From: Demequina muriae
Lineage (GTDB): Bacteria; Actinomycetota; Actinomycetes; Actinomycetales; Demequinaceae
NCBI RefSeq assembly: GCF_030418295.1
Contig: NZ_JAUHQA010000001.1
Coordinates: 1,550,001 to 1,614,000 of the forward strand
Reading direction: 5' to 3'
Length of the DNA stretch: 64,000 nt
Shown: positions 18,896 through 27,896 of the stretch, one piece after another
Layout: each line of letters starts with the position of its first letter
How positions within the stretch are numbered: position 1 is the stretch's first letter
The notes under the pieces: generated by a model
Database searches by the model: none
The model's input: the letters and a program-made list of their open reading frames with translations, nothing else
What the model was told of the DNA's origin: nothing
Translations under genes and position numbers: made by a program

Positions 18896-19076
18896 GGCGC
18901 TCATGCTAGAGAGACGCCTGGCAGAGCGCCATCGTTGGGTCGAGAGTGAGGCCGATTCGCAATCCTTCTCAAGAAAGTTGGGAGTCGCTGCATCCAAACT
19001 GCCGGCTCGGCCGGAAGTACGGGGTGAAGGAGGTCGCAACAGGCGGCCTCCCGAGCTCAGGAGAAGGAGAAGGACC
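18896..19076. promoter_or_regulatory. Divergent intergenic region, DUF4349 / DUF4397
   Basis: This 181-nt region is noticeably less GC-rich around 18955-19000 and contains TTCT-CA-AGAA (near 18966-18975), a small palindrome that could be an operator. It ends in a very strong, purine-rich SD (AGGAGAAGGAGAAGG) for the DUF4397 gene. No promoter boxes can be assigned with confidence. Confidence 0.35.
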
Positions 19077-19889
19077 ATGCGCAAGTCAGCAATTGCCGGC
19101 GTCGCAGCCGGTGCGCTCATCGCCGTCGGAGCCGCCGCCCCCGCCCTCGCAGTCGAGGATGGGATGACGGAGCTCTCCGTGCTTCACGGCATCCCCGACA
19201 CCCCGGTGGACGTGTACGTCAACGGCACGAACACCATCGATGACTTCCAGCCCGGCGACCTCGCCGGCCCGCTCGACCTGGAGCCCGGCACGTACACCGT
19301 CGCGCTCACCGCGACCGACGCGGCCGACGACTCGGAGCCCGTGCTCGGCCCGATCGATATCACCCTCGAGGAGGGCATGAGCTACACCGCTGTCGCTCAC
19401 CTCACCGCTGAGGGCGACCCGGGCGTGAACCTGTTCACGAACGACATCTCCGAGACCGCAGCCGGCGAGGGCCGCCTGACCGTCCGTCACACCGCCGCGG
19501 CTCCCGCGGTCGACGTGTGGGCTGACGGAGCGGTGCTCTTCGAGAACCTCTCGAACCCCGACGAGGTCTCGGGCGATGTCCCCGCCGCCACCTACGAGGC
19601 CGCTGTCTCGCTCACCGGTGAGACCGACCCCGTGCTCGGCCCGACAGACGTCGAGATCGCCGACGGCGTGAACACCATCGTCTACGCCTGGGGCAGCGCT
19701 GAGGCCGGTAACCTCGACCTCGCTGTCCAGACGGTCGACACCCACGCCTCCAGCCCGTCCGAAGTTGCGGCCGGTACCCAGGGCCTCGCGGCTGACCGCG
19801 GCGTCCCGGCGGGAGCGATCGCTGCGATCCTCCTCGCCTTCGCACTCGCGGCAGCAGCCGCAGGGCGAATGGTGACCGCTCGACGCTGA
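19077..19889 (+). CDS. DUF4397 cell-surface protein
   Basis: This 270-residue protein has a Sec signal peptide (residues 1-25, ending APALA). Two DUF4397 half-repeats follow (ELSVLHGIPDTPVDVYVNGT from about 31, and RLTVRHTAAAPAVDVWADG from about 140). After a linker, the C-terminus is a membrane helix (about 245-265) followed by ARR, the layout of a surface-anchored protein. No LPxTG box is visible before the helix, although a class F sortase is encoded next door. The ATG has an exceptionally strong SD, implying high expression. It is the first gene of a probable DUF4397-sortase-sigma-antisigma cluster and is followed by a hairpin terminator. Confidence 0.85.
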   Translation: MRKSAIAGVAAGALIAVGAAAPALAVEDGMTELSVLHGIPDTPVDVYVNGTNTIDDFQPGDLAGPLDLEPGTYTVALTATDAADDSEPVLGPIDITLEEGMSYTAVAHLTAEGDPGVNLFTNDISETAAGEGRLTVRHTAAAPAVDVWADGAVLFENLSNPDEVSGDVPAATYEAAVSLTGETDPVLGPTDVEIADGVNTIVYAWGSAEAGNLDLAVQTVDTHASSPSEVAAGTQGLAADRGVPAGAIAAILLAFALAAAAAGRMVTARR

Positions 19890-19901
19890 CCGTGCGGTCA
19901 C

Positions 19902-19936
19902 GCGGGGGCACGTCCTGACCCAGGGCGTGTCCCCGC
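19902..19936 (+). terminator. Terminator or attenuator hairpin after the DUF4397 gene
   Basis: GCGGGGGCACG (19902-19912) pairs with CGTGTCCCCGC (19926-19936) with one G-U, plus an inner CCTG/CAGG pair. It lies between the DUF4397 gene and the sortase gene and would make the abundant surface protein message end before the downstream genes. Confidence 0.65.
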
Positions 19937-19981
19937 TCCGCTCGTCCTGTCGCCTCGTGCCTGAACGGAGAGGACTCCCAC

Positions 19982-20650
19982 ATGCGCACGCTTCTCGCGC
20001 TCTTCGTGAGCGTCCTGCTCGTCGGATGCGCGGCCGCTGAGGACGGCACGCCGTCGACCTCCCCGTCCTCCCCGTCCGTCGCGAGCGCCCCGCCCGTCGG
20101 TCCGTCCGTCGGGGAGGTCCGGGCACCGGTCTTCCTCGGTGAGGTGGAGATCTCCGACACGTCGCCCGAGACGCTCGCGGAACTGCGGGCAGTCCCGCCC
20201 GAGCGGCTCGTCGTGGACTCTCTCGAGATCGACATGCCGGTGACGTCCGTGGGCCTGGAGGGCGACGGCGCCATGGAGATCCCCGAATCAGCGGCGACTG
20301 CGGGCTGGTACCGCTACGGCCCGGCGCCCGGAGGCGAGGCCGGCAATGCGGTGCTGGCAGCGCATGTCGACGATGCGGTGATCGGTCTGGGCCCCTTCTC
20401 CAGGCTCCTGGACATCGACGAGGGGGCGCGGATCGTCATTGACAGCGCCGACGGCACGGAGACTCCGTACGAGGTCACGCGAGTGGAGAAGACGGACAAG
20501 CGCGAGGTGGACATGGGCCTGGTGTTCGATCGTGCAGGTCCCGCACAGTTGGTGCTTGTCACGTGTGGTGGACGCTTCGACTGGGATACGGGACACTACG
20601 AGGACAACGTCGTGGTCTACGCGACGCCTGTCAACGAGCCGGCGCGGTGA
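19982..20650 (+). CDS. Class F sortase (lipoprotein-type N-terminus)
   Basis: This 222-residue transpeptidase-fold enzyme has a lipobox-like VLLVGC (Cys16) and a Ser/Pro-rich linker. The sortase barrel contains AAHVDD with catalytic His128 and LVTCGGRFDWDTGHYEDNVV with catalytic Cys195; Arg198 is a candidate for the third residue. The TCGGxFD and YxDNVVVYA pattern is that of class F sortases of actinobacteria. It would attach or process surface proteins, the adjacent DUF4397 protein being the obvious candidate substrate. Its TGA overlaps a GTG (GTGA) that opens the sigma-factor frame. Confidence 0.87.
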   Translation: MRTLLALFVSVLLVGCAAAEDGTPSTSPSSPSVASAPPVGPSVGEVRAPVFLGEVEISDTSPETLAELRAVPPERLVVDSLEIDMPVTSVGLEGDGAMEIPESAATAGWYRYGPAPGGEAGNAVLAAHVDDAVIGLGPFSRLLDIDEGARIVIDSADGTETPYEVTRVEKTDKREVDMGLVFDRAGPAQLVLVTCGGRFDWDTGHYEDNVVVYATPVNEPAR

Positions 20651-20682
20651 GTGCCGTCATGATCGCGAAGGAGCCCGTCCGG

Positions 20683-21240
20683 ATGGCCGTTGTCCCGTCG
20701 TCGCCGCGCGACCGCGACGACACGGCGCGTGCCTTCGCAGACGGCGAGGACGGAGCGCTCGAGGAGCTCTACCGCGACCTGTCGCCCTTGGTGTACACGA
20801 TGGCGGTGCGCTCGCTGAGCTCCACGGCCGATGCCGAGGACGTCACGCAGCAGACCTTCGTCTCCGCGTGGCGCGGACGTTCGGGATTCGACCCGGTACG
20901 GGGCGACCTGCGGGGCTGGGTGGTGGGCATCGCCAAGCGGCGCATCGCCGATGCGCTCGAGGCTCGGTCGCGCGAGCATCGGCGGCTCGAGGCAGTCAAG
21001 GAGTCGACTCCGGCCGACGCTGCGACGCCGGACGATGCCGACAGCGTGCTGCTCGCGTACGAGGTGGATGCGCTTGGTCCGCCGCGCGCGACGATCGTCT
21101 CGCTCGCCTTCTTCGAGGGGGAGACGCACGAGCAGATCGCCAGGCGCCTCGACATGCCGCTCGGCACGGTGAAGAGCCATATCAGACGTGGATTGATCGA
21201 ACTGCGAGACCGATGGGAGGTGTCCGATGTCGCATCTTGA
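20683..21240 (+). CDS. ECF RNA polymerase sigma factor
   Basis: This 185-residue sigma factor has region 2 (LEELYRDLSPLVYTMAVRSL, DAEDVTQQTFVSAW) and region 4 (FFEGETHEQIARRLDMPLGTVKSHIRRGL). Starts at GTG 20647 (overlapping the sortase stop) and ATG 20659 are possible, but ATG 20683 has a clear AAGGAG SD 9 nt upstream and is preferred. The stop overlaps the anti-sigma start by 14 nt. With its RskA-like anti-sigma it would respond to an envelope signal and may drive the sortase/DUF4397 genes beside it. Confidence 0.93.
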   Translation: MAVVPSSPRDRDDTARAFADGEDGALEELYRDLSPLVYTMAVRSLSSTADAEDVTQQTFVSAWRGRSGFDPVRGDLRGWVVGIAKRRIADALEARSREHRRLEAVKESTPADAATPDDADSVLLAYEVDALGPPRATIVSLAFFEGETHEQIARRLDMPLGTVKSHIRRGLIELRDRWEVSDVAS

Positions 21241-21985
21241 TGATGATGTGCTGGCCGAGCTGGCGCTCGGCGGCGGCAGCGCGTCGGACGCAGAGCATGC
21301 CGCCACCTGCACTGAGTGCAGGGGCGAGCTCGAGTCGCTGCGCGCGATGGTCGCGCGGGTGCAGATGGCCGGACCAGGCGGGGATCTGCTCACGCCCCCC
21401 GATCGCGTGTGGAGCGCGATCGCGGCGGAGGTCGACTCCGAGAACGCGGCTCTCGACAGCCCCCGAGATGCCGAGCACGAGAGCGACGGGTCCACGCCTG
21501 CTCTCGCGACCGCAGGCGACGACGACCTGGCCGTACGCAGGCCCCGACGGGGCTCCCGGTGGTCGCTCGCCGCAGCCGCGGCGGCGGGCGTGGTGGTGGG
21601 CGGAATCGGAGTCGGCGCAGCGCTGGGGATCAACGGCGGCGACGAGCCGGCGGCCATCGTGGCGCAGGCGCCGCTGACCGATCTCTCGACGGAGGCGCCC
21701 GCAGGCGACGCCGTCGTGGAGACGCGAGACGACGGCACCCAGGTGATCGTGATCGACACGGACACACGAGACGTGGACGACGCGTACCTCGAGGTGTGGC
21801 TCATCGACGAGGCGATCGAGGGCATGGTGAGCCTCGGTCACCTCACTGGTGGCTCCGGCGAGTTCGTGCTCCCACCGGGCTTCGACATCTCGGACTTCCC
21901 CATCGTCGACATCTCCGTGGAGCCGCTCGATGGCGTGCCCACGCACAGCGGTGACTCCGTGACGCGCGGAGTGCTGGAGACCTGA
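21227..21985 (+). CDS. Zinc-finger anti-sigma factor (RskA-like)
   Basis: This 252-residue membrane protein has a cytoplasmic anti-sigma domain with a zinc-binding HxxxCxxC (His24, Cys28, Cys31), one membrane helix (about 112-135) and an extracytoplasmic RskA-type C-terminal domain (DDAYLEVWLIDEAIEGMVSLG). It would hold the preceding ECF sigma at the membrane until regulated proteolysis releases it. The overlapping start ensures coupled, stoichiometric translation. Confidence 0.93.
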   Translation: MSHLDDDVLAELALGGGSASDAEHAATCTECRGELESLRAMVARVQMAGPGGDLLTPPDRVWSAIAAEVDSENAALDSPRDAEHESDGSTPALATAGDDDLAVRRPRRGSRWSLAAAAAAGVVVGGIGVGAALGINGGDEPAAIVAQAPLTDLSTEAPAGDAVVETRDDGTQVIVIDTDTRDVDDAYLEVWLIDEAIEGMVSLGHLTGGSGEFVLPPGFDISDFPIVDISVEPLDGVPTHSGDSVTRGVLET

Positions 21986-22082
21986 CAGCACCCCCTCCGT
22001 GTGATGCCTCCTCCCGAGTGGGGTACGCTCACGTCCCATTACCCATCTCGCGTTGAGAAGGGTGGAACAGGGAGAGTGCATC

Positions 22083-22493
22083 GTGGCGGAGGAGCGGACG
22101 TGGGTGACGCCGGAGGCGCATCGGCGACTGGTGGACGAGCTCGAGGGCCTCACCGCCCGCGGCGATGACGCGGACGCTTCCGCGCGTGCCCGCATCGTCG
22201 AGCTTCGCACCCTCCTCGACTCGGTCGAGGTCGGCACCCGCCCGGACGACGGTCTCGTCGAGACCGGCATGCGCGTCACGGTGCGCAGCGTCGAGGACGG
22301 CACTGAGACCGCCTTTGTGCTGGGCGACCGCGCTCTCCTGGGCCACGACATCGCTGGAGACGTCACGGTGTTCTCGCCGGAGTCCCCGGTGGGCGCGGCC
22401 GTCGACGGCCGTCACGTGGGCGACCAGGTCACCTTCACCACCCCGCGCGGCGATCGAGACATCGTCATCGTCGGCGCGACTCCCGTCGGCTGA
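22083..22493 (+). CDS. Short GreA/GreB-family protein
   Basis: This 136-residue protein has the C-terminal GreA/GreB FKBP-like domain: VETGMRVTVRS, ALLGHDIAGDVTVFSPESPVGAAVDG and GDQVTFTTP. The N-terminal coiled coil is shortened to about 45 residues compared with 75 in GreA, and the acidic tip is not clear. It may bind RNA polymerase in the secondary channel without rescuing backtracked complexes. The GTG at 22083 has a GGGAGAG SD; a TTG further upstream at 22053 is less likely. Authentic GreA is presumably elsewhere. Confidence 0.8.
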   Translation: MAEERTWVTPEAHRRLVDELEGLTARGDDADASARARIVELRTLLDSVEVGTRPDDGLVETGMRVTVRSVEDGTETAFVLGDRALLGHDIAGDVTVFSPESPVGAAVDGRHVGDQVTFTTPRGDRDIVIVGATPVG

Positions 22494-23912
<1,419 letters not shown>

Positions 23913-23925
23913 CGGCGTCCGGCGC

Positions 23926-24591
23926 TCAGGGGCGCTGAGCGAACCTCTCGACGAGGTCGCCGTCTCCGCCGACCACCAGCAGGTCGTCGGCGTGGAGGAC
24001 GGTGGACTTGGAGCCGTACTCGAACTCGCCGCCCGGTGACATCACGCCGATGACCTGGACGCCGTACTTGTCGCGCAGCTTGAGCTCCGCGAGCGAGAAG
24101 TTGTGGGTCTCGAGGGGTGGGCGCATCTTCACGATCGTGAAGCCCTCGTCGATCTCGATGTAGTCGAGCATGCGCCCGCCCACGGAGTGGGCGACGCGCG
24201 CGCCCGCATCGGACTCGGGGAAGACGATGTGGTGCGCGCCGATGCGTCGCAGGATGCGAGCGTGCTCGGTAGAGATGGCCTTGGCCCAGATCTCCTGCAT
24301 GCCGATGTCGACGAGGTTGCCGGTGATGAGTACTGAGGCCTCGAGGGAGGTGCCGACGCCGACCACGGCGGCGGAGAACTCCTCCGCGCCCATCTGCTCC
24401 AGCGCGCGCGGATCGGTCGCATCGGCCTGGACGACGGGAAGCCGCTTGGACCAGCGCTCGACCAGGTCGCCGTCGCGCTCGACCGCCAGCACCTCGACGT
24501 CCATGGCGTCGAGGGTGTCGGCGAGCGCAGAACCGAAACGCCCGAGCCCGACCACGAGGACGCCCGATGCGGTGGTGTCGTTGCTAGCCAA
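23926..24591 (-). CDS. trkA: TrkA-family potassium uptake regulatory subunit (RCK)
   Basis: This 221-residue cytosolic gating ring subunit has an N-terminal Rossmann RCK_N domain (VLVVGLGRFG, residues 11-20, with acidic Glu at the end of strand 2 for NAD(H)/ATP binding) and a C-terminal RCK_C domain (SLAELKLRDKYGVQVIGVM). It resembles KtrA/TrkA and works with the TrkH-type channel encoded upstream; the two genes overlap by 8 nt. Confidence 0.93.
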   Translation of the reverse strand: MASNDTTASGVLVVGLGRFGSALADTLDAMDVEVLAVERDGDLVERWSKRLPVVQADATDPRALEQMGAEEFSAAVVGVGTSLEASVLITGNLVDIGMQEIWAKAISTEHARILRRIGAHHIVFPESDAGARVAHSVGGRMLDYIEIDEGFTIVKMRPPLETHNFSLAELKLRDKYGVQVIGVMSPGGEFEYGSKSTVLHADDLLVVGGDGDLVERFAQRP

Positions 24592-25957
24592 TGATCGGCC
24601 TTTCTGAGGGATACCGGATGACCCGGCGCTGCTTGTTCAACGCTAGCGCGGCGGCGACGGTGAGAGAGCCGACGCGGCCCACATACATGAGGACGATGAG
24701 CGTGCCCTTGGCCTCGGGGGGCAGGCCCGCGGTGATGCCGGTGCTGAGGCCGCACGTCGCGAACGCCGAGACCGTCTCGTACAGCGCCCGGTCCAGCGTG
24801 ATGTCGGTCTGGGCCATGAAGACCGCCGTGCCGACCACCACGACGCTCACGCCGATCATCGTGATCGCGACCGCGCCGCGCAGCACCTCCGTGCCCACGC
24901 GCTTGCCGAACGCCTCCATGTCGCGCCGACCGCGGGCCTCCGCGACGATGGCGAGCAGCAGCACGGCGAGGGTGGTCACCCGGATGCCGCCGGCGGTCGA
25001 GCCCGACCCGCCGCCGATGAACATCAGCACGATCTCGAGCAGCCATGTGGTCTCGCGCGCCTGACCGACGTCGAAGGATGCGAAGCCGCCGGAGCGCTGA
25101 TTGATGGACTGGAAGAAGATGTTGCCGATGGTCTCCTGGGTCGACGCGGCACCGAGGGTGTCCGGGTTGCTCCACTCGAAGACCGCCAGGAACCCTGCGG
25201 AGACCAGCATGAGCGCACCCACCATGATCAGCGTGAGCTTGGTGTGCAGCGACCACATGCGCGGGCGCTGCCAGCCGCGCACCATGTTGAGGTACACGGG
25301 GTACCCGAGGCTGCCGATGAGCACGCCGAGCCCGATCGGGACCAGCATCCAGAAATCGGCCGCGTACGGGTAGAGACCGGCGGGGTCGGGCGTGAAGCCC
25401 GCGTTGTTGAACGCCGAGATCGCGTAGAACGATGAGTAGCCGATCGAGCGCCCGACGCCGTAGTCGAGCGTGAGGAAGCGCGGCAGCAGCACGAGCGCGA
25501 TGACGATCTCGACGGAGAACGACACGACGACGACCGTGCGCAGGAGCGATCGCAGGTCGCCGAGGCCCGATGCCCGCGCTTCGCCGGCTGCCAGGAGGCG
25601 CTGGGTGAGGCCGAGGCGTCGAGACACCGCGAGGCCCAGCAGCGATGCGAGTGTCATGATGCCCAGGCCGCCCACCTTGATGCCGAGGGCGATGATCGCG
25701 AGGCCCCACGCGGACCAGTACGACCCGGTGTCGACCGTCACCAGTCCTGTCACGCATACCGCGGAGGTCGCCGTGAAGAGCGCATCGATGAACGGGGCCC
25801 GCTCTCCCGACGCCGTCGCCGCAGGCAGAGACAGCAATCCGGAGAAGAGCAGGATGACGGCGCCGAAGGTGCCGAGCGCCAGTCTGGCGGGGGATCGCAG
25901 GGCGATATGGCTGATCCACTCGCCGATCGCCTCGCGAACGTCGCGCATCCGATCCAT
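24584..25957 (-). CDS. trkH: TrkH/KtrB-family potassium transporter membrane subunit
   Basis: This 457-residue protein has four M1-P-M2 potassium-channel-like repeats. Selectivity-filter-like segments include SAVCVTGLVTVDTG, AFNNAGFTPDP, GGSGSTAGGIRV and FATCGLSTGIT. Together with the RCK protein it forms a gated K+ uptake system, used for turgor and pH control. The ATG has an AAGGAG SD. Length matches KtrB/TrkG-type proteins. Confidence 0.93.
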   Translation of the reverse strand: MDRMRDVREAIGEWISHIALRSPARLALGTFGAVILLFSGLLSLPAATASGERAPFIDALFTATSAVCVTGLVTVDTGSYWSAWGLAIIALGIKVGGLGIMTLASLLGLAVSRRLGLTQRLLAAGEARASGLGDLRSLLRTVVVVSFSVEIVIALVLLPRFLTLDYGVGRSIGYSSFYAISAFNNAGFTPDPAGLYPYAADFWMLVPIGLGVLIGSLGYPVYLNMVRGWQRPRMWSLHTKLTLIMVGALMLVSAGFLAVFEWSNPDTLGAASTQETIGNIFFQSINQRSGGFASFDVGQARETTWLLEIVLMFIGGGSGSTAGGIRVTTLAVLLLAIVAEARGRRDMEAFGKRVGTEVLRGAVAITMIGVSVVVVGTAVFMAQTDITLDRALYETVSAFATCGLSTGITAGLPPEAKGTLIVLMYVGRVGSLTVAAALALNKQRRVIRYPSERPIIG

Positions 25958-26050
25958 GCGACTCCTTCGCGGCTCACTACCAGGGGGCTTGCAGGCGGTT
26001 CTCAGCCGTGGGGACTGCCGCCATTATCATCATCGGCACGAATCACTCAC

Positions 26051-26079
26051 TTCACAACCGTCACTTCTGCCCCTACAGT
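26051..26079 (+). promoter_or_regulatory. Promoter of the bldC-like gene
   Basis: TTCACA (26051-26056) and TACAGT (26074-26079) are separated by exactly 17 nt, in the most AT-rich part of the 179-nt gap upstream of the regulator. It resembles a housekeeping sigma promoter. Confidence 0.6.
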
Positions 26080-26136
26080 AGAGGGAGCATCCCGCCGATA
26101 TACCTGCCGGATGTCGGATGAGGGAGACTGAACTGC

Positions 26137-26376
26137 ATGGCTGACAACGGCGCCTCGCGCACCACCTTCCTCACTGTTGCTGAGGTCGCTGAGATGCTTC
26201 GCGTCTCCCGTATGACCGTCTACCGGTGGGTTCACGCCGGCGACATGCCCGCCGTGCGGTTCGGACGCTCCTTCCGCGTCCCCGCCACGGCCGTCGAATC
26301 CTTCATGGAGCAGGCGGCCCTGCAGGGCGGCTTCGAGGTCCAGGATGACGACAAGCGTTCGGGCACGGTAGGCTGA
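26137..26376 (+). CDS. bldC: BldC-like helix-turn-helix regulator
   Basis: This 79-residue single-domain MerR/excisionase-type DNA-binding protein has the winged helix-turn-helix TVAEVAEMLRVSRMTVYRWVHAG (residues 13-35) followed by DMPAVRFGRSFRVPATAVESFM. This is the size and motif of BldC, a developmental regulator conserved across actinobacteria that binds direct repeats co-operatively. A gene of this type next to the small ribosomal protein below is a common actinobacterial arrangement. The symbol is assigned by similarity only. Confidence 0.85.
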   Translation: MADNGASRTTFLTVAEVAEMLRVSRMTVYRWVHAGDMPAVRFGRSFRVPATAVESFMEQAALQGGFEVQDDDKRSGTVG

Positions 26377-26442
26377 GTCCTTGTCTGTCGCGTCCAGCGC
26401 GTACTGGACGCCGAGCATGTCCGACTATCTGAGGTAGGTTCC

Positions 26443-26541
26443 GTGGGATCCGTCATCAAGAAGCGTCGCAAGCGCATGTCGAAGAAGAAGCACCGCAAGC
26501 TCCTTCGGAAGACGCGCCACCAGCGCCGCAACAAGAAGTAG
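26443..26541 (+). CDS. Small ribosomal protein bS22 (AURKAIP1/COX24 domain)
   Basis: A 32-residue, extremely basic peptide starts at GTG 26443 ([20 protein letters not shown] at its N-terminus) and ends in RRNKK before TAG. Sequence and size match the actinobacterial small-subunit protein bS22, located near the decoding centre in mycobacterial ribosomes. An SD-like GAGGTAGG lies about 6 nt before the GTG, and a good terminator follows at 26578-26609. Confidence 0.92.
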   Translation: MGSVIKKRRKRMSKKKHRKLLRKTRHQRRNKK

Positions 26542-26577
26542 CACCGCCGCCGGGCCACGCCCGGCTGGGGTCACGAC

Positions 26578-26609
26578 GCCCGTGCCACCGTCATGGTGGC
26601 GCGGGCTTT
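26578..26609 (+). terminator. Intrinsic terminator after the bS22 gene
   Basis: GCCCGTGCCACC (26578-26589) pairs with GGTGGCGCGGGC (26595-26606) with one mismatch, then TTTG. It closes the bldC-bS22 unit. Confidence 0.8.
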
Positions 26610-26638
26610 GTCGTCTCTGGGACCCGTCGTGTGCCCCA

Positions 26639-26687
26639 GCAGTCACTCAGTGCGGATATCGCGCCCGAATCAGCACTCAGTGACTGC
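26639..26687. repeat. Extragenic inverted repeat
   Basis: GCAGTCACTCAGTGC (26639-26653) and GCACTCAGTGACTGC (26673-26687) pair over 14 of 15 positions with a 19-nt spacer. It lies between convergent genes, beyond the bS22 terminator. It resembles the hairpin at 37374-37420 in using an ACTCA(C/G)TG core. Confidence 0.7.
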
Positions 26688-26726
26688 CAGGGCGCGGGTC
26701 CGGCCGATGCGCGGGGACTGCGGGGA

Positions 26727-27590
26727 CTACAGCGAACGGGCGTCGCCCGCGTGCGCGGGGTCGACCGCATCGTCCGACTTGGTGAGACCCGTCACGCCGC
26801 GAACTGCGCCGCGCACCCCGCGCGCGACGGCGATCCCGGCCCATACCGTGCCGGTGACCGAGGCCTTCACGACGCCCCTGCGCCCGTTCTTCCGGCGCTT
26901 GCGGAACTCCTCGATGGGCCACCCGCGCTCGACCGCGAGCGCGCGCAACTTGGCGTCGGGGTTGATGGCGCATGGATTGCCCACCGCCTCGAGCATCGGC
27001 CCGTCGTTGACCGAGTCGCCGTAGGCGAACGAACGCTCCAGGTCGAGCACCTGATCCTCGGCGAGCTGGCGCACGGCGGCGGCCTTCTTCTCCTTGTGCA
27101 GGAAGTCGCCCACGAGCCGGCCGGTGTAGTGGCCGTCCTTCTGCTCGGCCACGGTGCCGAGCGCTCCTGTGGCCCCGAGCCGGCGCGCGATCACGCGCCC
27201 GATCTCGACCGGTGAGGCGGTGACGAGCCACACCTGGTGGCCCTGGGCGCGGTGCTCATCGATGATCGCCTTGGTGCCGGGGTAGATCCTGAGCTCCAGC
27301 ACCTCGTCGTAGACCTCTTCGCCCACCTGCGCCATCTCAGCGGCGGACCAGCCCTTGATGACGCCGAGCGCCTCGTCGCGCAGTTCGTCGAGCTGCTCGC
27401 GGGATTCGCCGAACAGCGTGTACTTGGCCTGCTCCCATCCGAAGTGCGCGATGTCGCGCCAGCGGAAGTACCCGCGCTGCTGGAGGCCACGAGCGATGTG
27501 GTAGGCGGAAGCGCCGCGGACAATGGTGTTGTCCACGTCGAAGAACGCCGCGACAGCGGCGGCGTTGGCCTGCCCGGGGGAGCGAGTCAC
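26727..27590 (-). CDS. HAD-IB family hydrolase
   Basis: This 287-residue phosphatase-type protein has HAD motif I FFDVDNT (nucleophile Asp18, acid Asp20), motif II LVTASP, a motif III Lys in the KEKKAAAV region and motif IV YGDSVNDGPML. The IB subclass includes phosphoserine phosphatase and lysophosphatidic/phosphatidate phosphatases; substrate is unknown. The last 60 residues (RKRRKNGRRG, then a Gly/Ala/Val-rich helix) could contact the membrane. The GTG start at 27590 is preceded at 6 nt by TAGGCT with no SD, so it is probably leaderless. It is divergent from the glutaredoxin-like gene. Confidence 0.9.
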   Translation of the reverse strand: MTRSPGQANAAAVAAFFDVDNTIVRGASAYHIARGLQQRGYFRWRDIAHFGWEQAKYTLFGESREQLDELRDEALGVIKGWSAAEMAQVGEEVYDEVLELRIYPGTKAIIDEHRAQGHQVWLVTASPVEIGRVIARRLGATGALGTVAEQKDGHYTGRLVGDFLHKEKKAAAVRQLAEDQVLDLERSFAYGDSVNDGPMLEAVGNPCAINPDAKLRALAVERGWPIEEFRKRRKNGRRGVVKASVTGTVWAGIAVARGVRGAVRGVTGLTKSDDAVDPAHAGDARSL

Positions 27591-27638
27591 CCCGCCAGCC
27601 TACCCACGGCGCGGGCACCGCTCGTATCCTTAGGCTTC

Positions 27639-27875
27639 ATGGCCGCTCGCGTCTCGCTCATCACTCGCCAGGGGTGTCACCTGTGCCCCGACGCCCGCAG
27701 CGTGGTGCGTGAGGTCTGCGACGAGGCCGGGGTGGACTGGCGCGAGGTCGATGTGGAGGCCGACTCACGGCTGCTCGAGCGCTTCGCCGACGAGGTGCCG
27801 GTGGTGATCGTCGATGGCCAGGTGGTGGGGTTCTGGCATATCGACGCCGCACGACTGCGTTCCGCGCTCGCGTGA
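27639..27875 (+). CDS. Glutaredoxin-family thiol protein
   Basis: This 78-residue single-domain thioredoxin-fold protein has a GCHLCPDA redox motif (Cys13, Cys16) and a cis-Pro segment VPVVIVDG. The HLC form of the CxxC resembles the DUF836/glutaredoxin-2-like group. TATCCT lies 8 nt before the ATG and there is no SD, consistent with a leaderless start. It precedes a thiol-based cytochrome c maturation cluster. Confidence 0.87.
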   Translation: MAARVSLITRQGCHLCPDARSVVREVCDEAGVDWREVDVEADSRLLERFADEVPVVIVDGQVVGFWHIDAARLRSALA

Positions 27876-27896
27876 GGCTGGGCGACAATAGTCCTT

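Noticed and set aside
26639-26687. CRISPR or integrase attachment site
   Set aside because: There is a single inverted repeat, not an array, and no cas, integrase or tRNA gene nearby.
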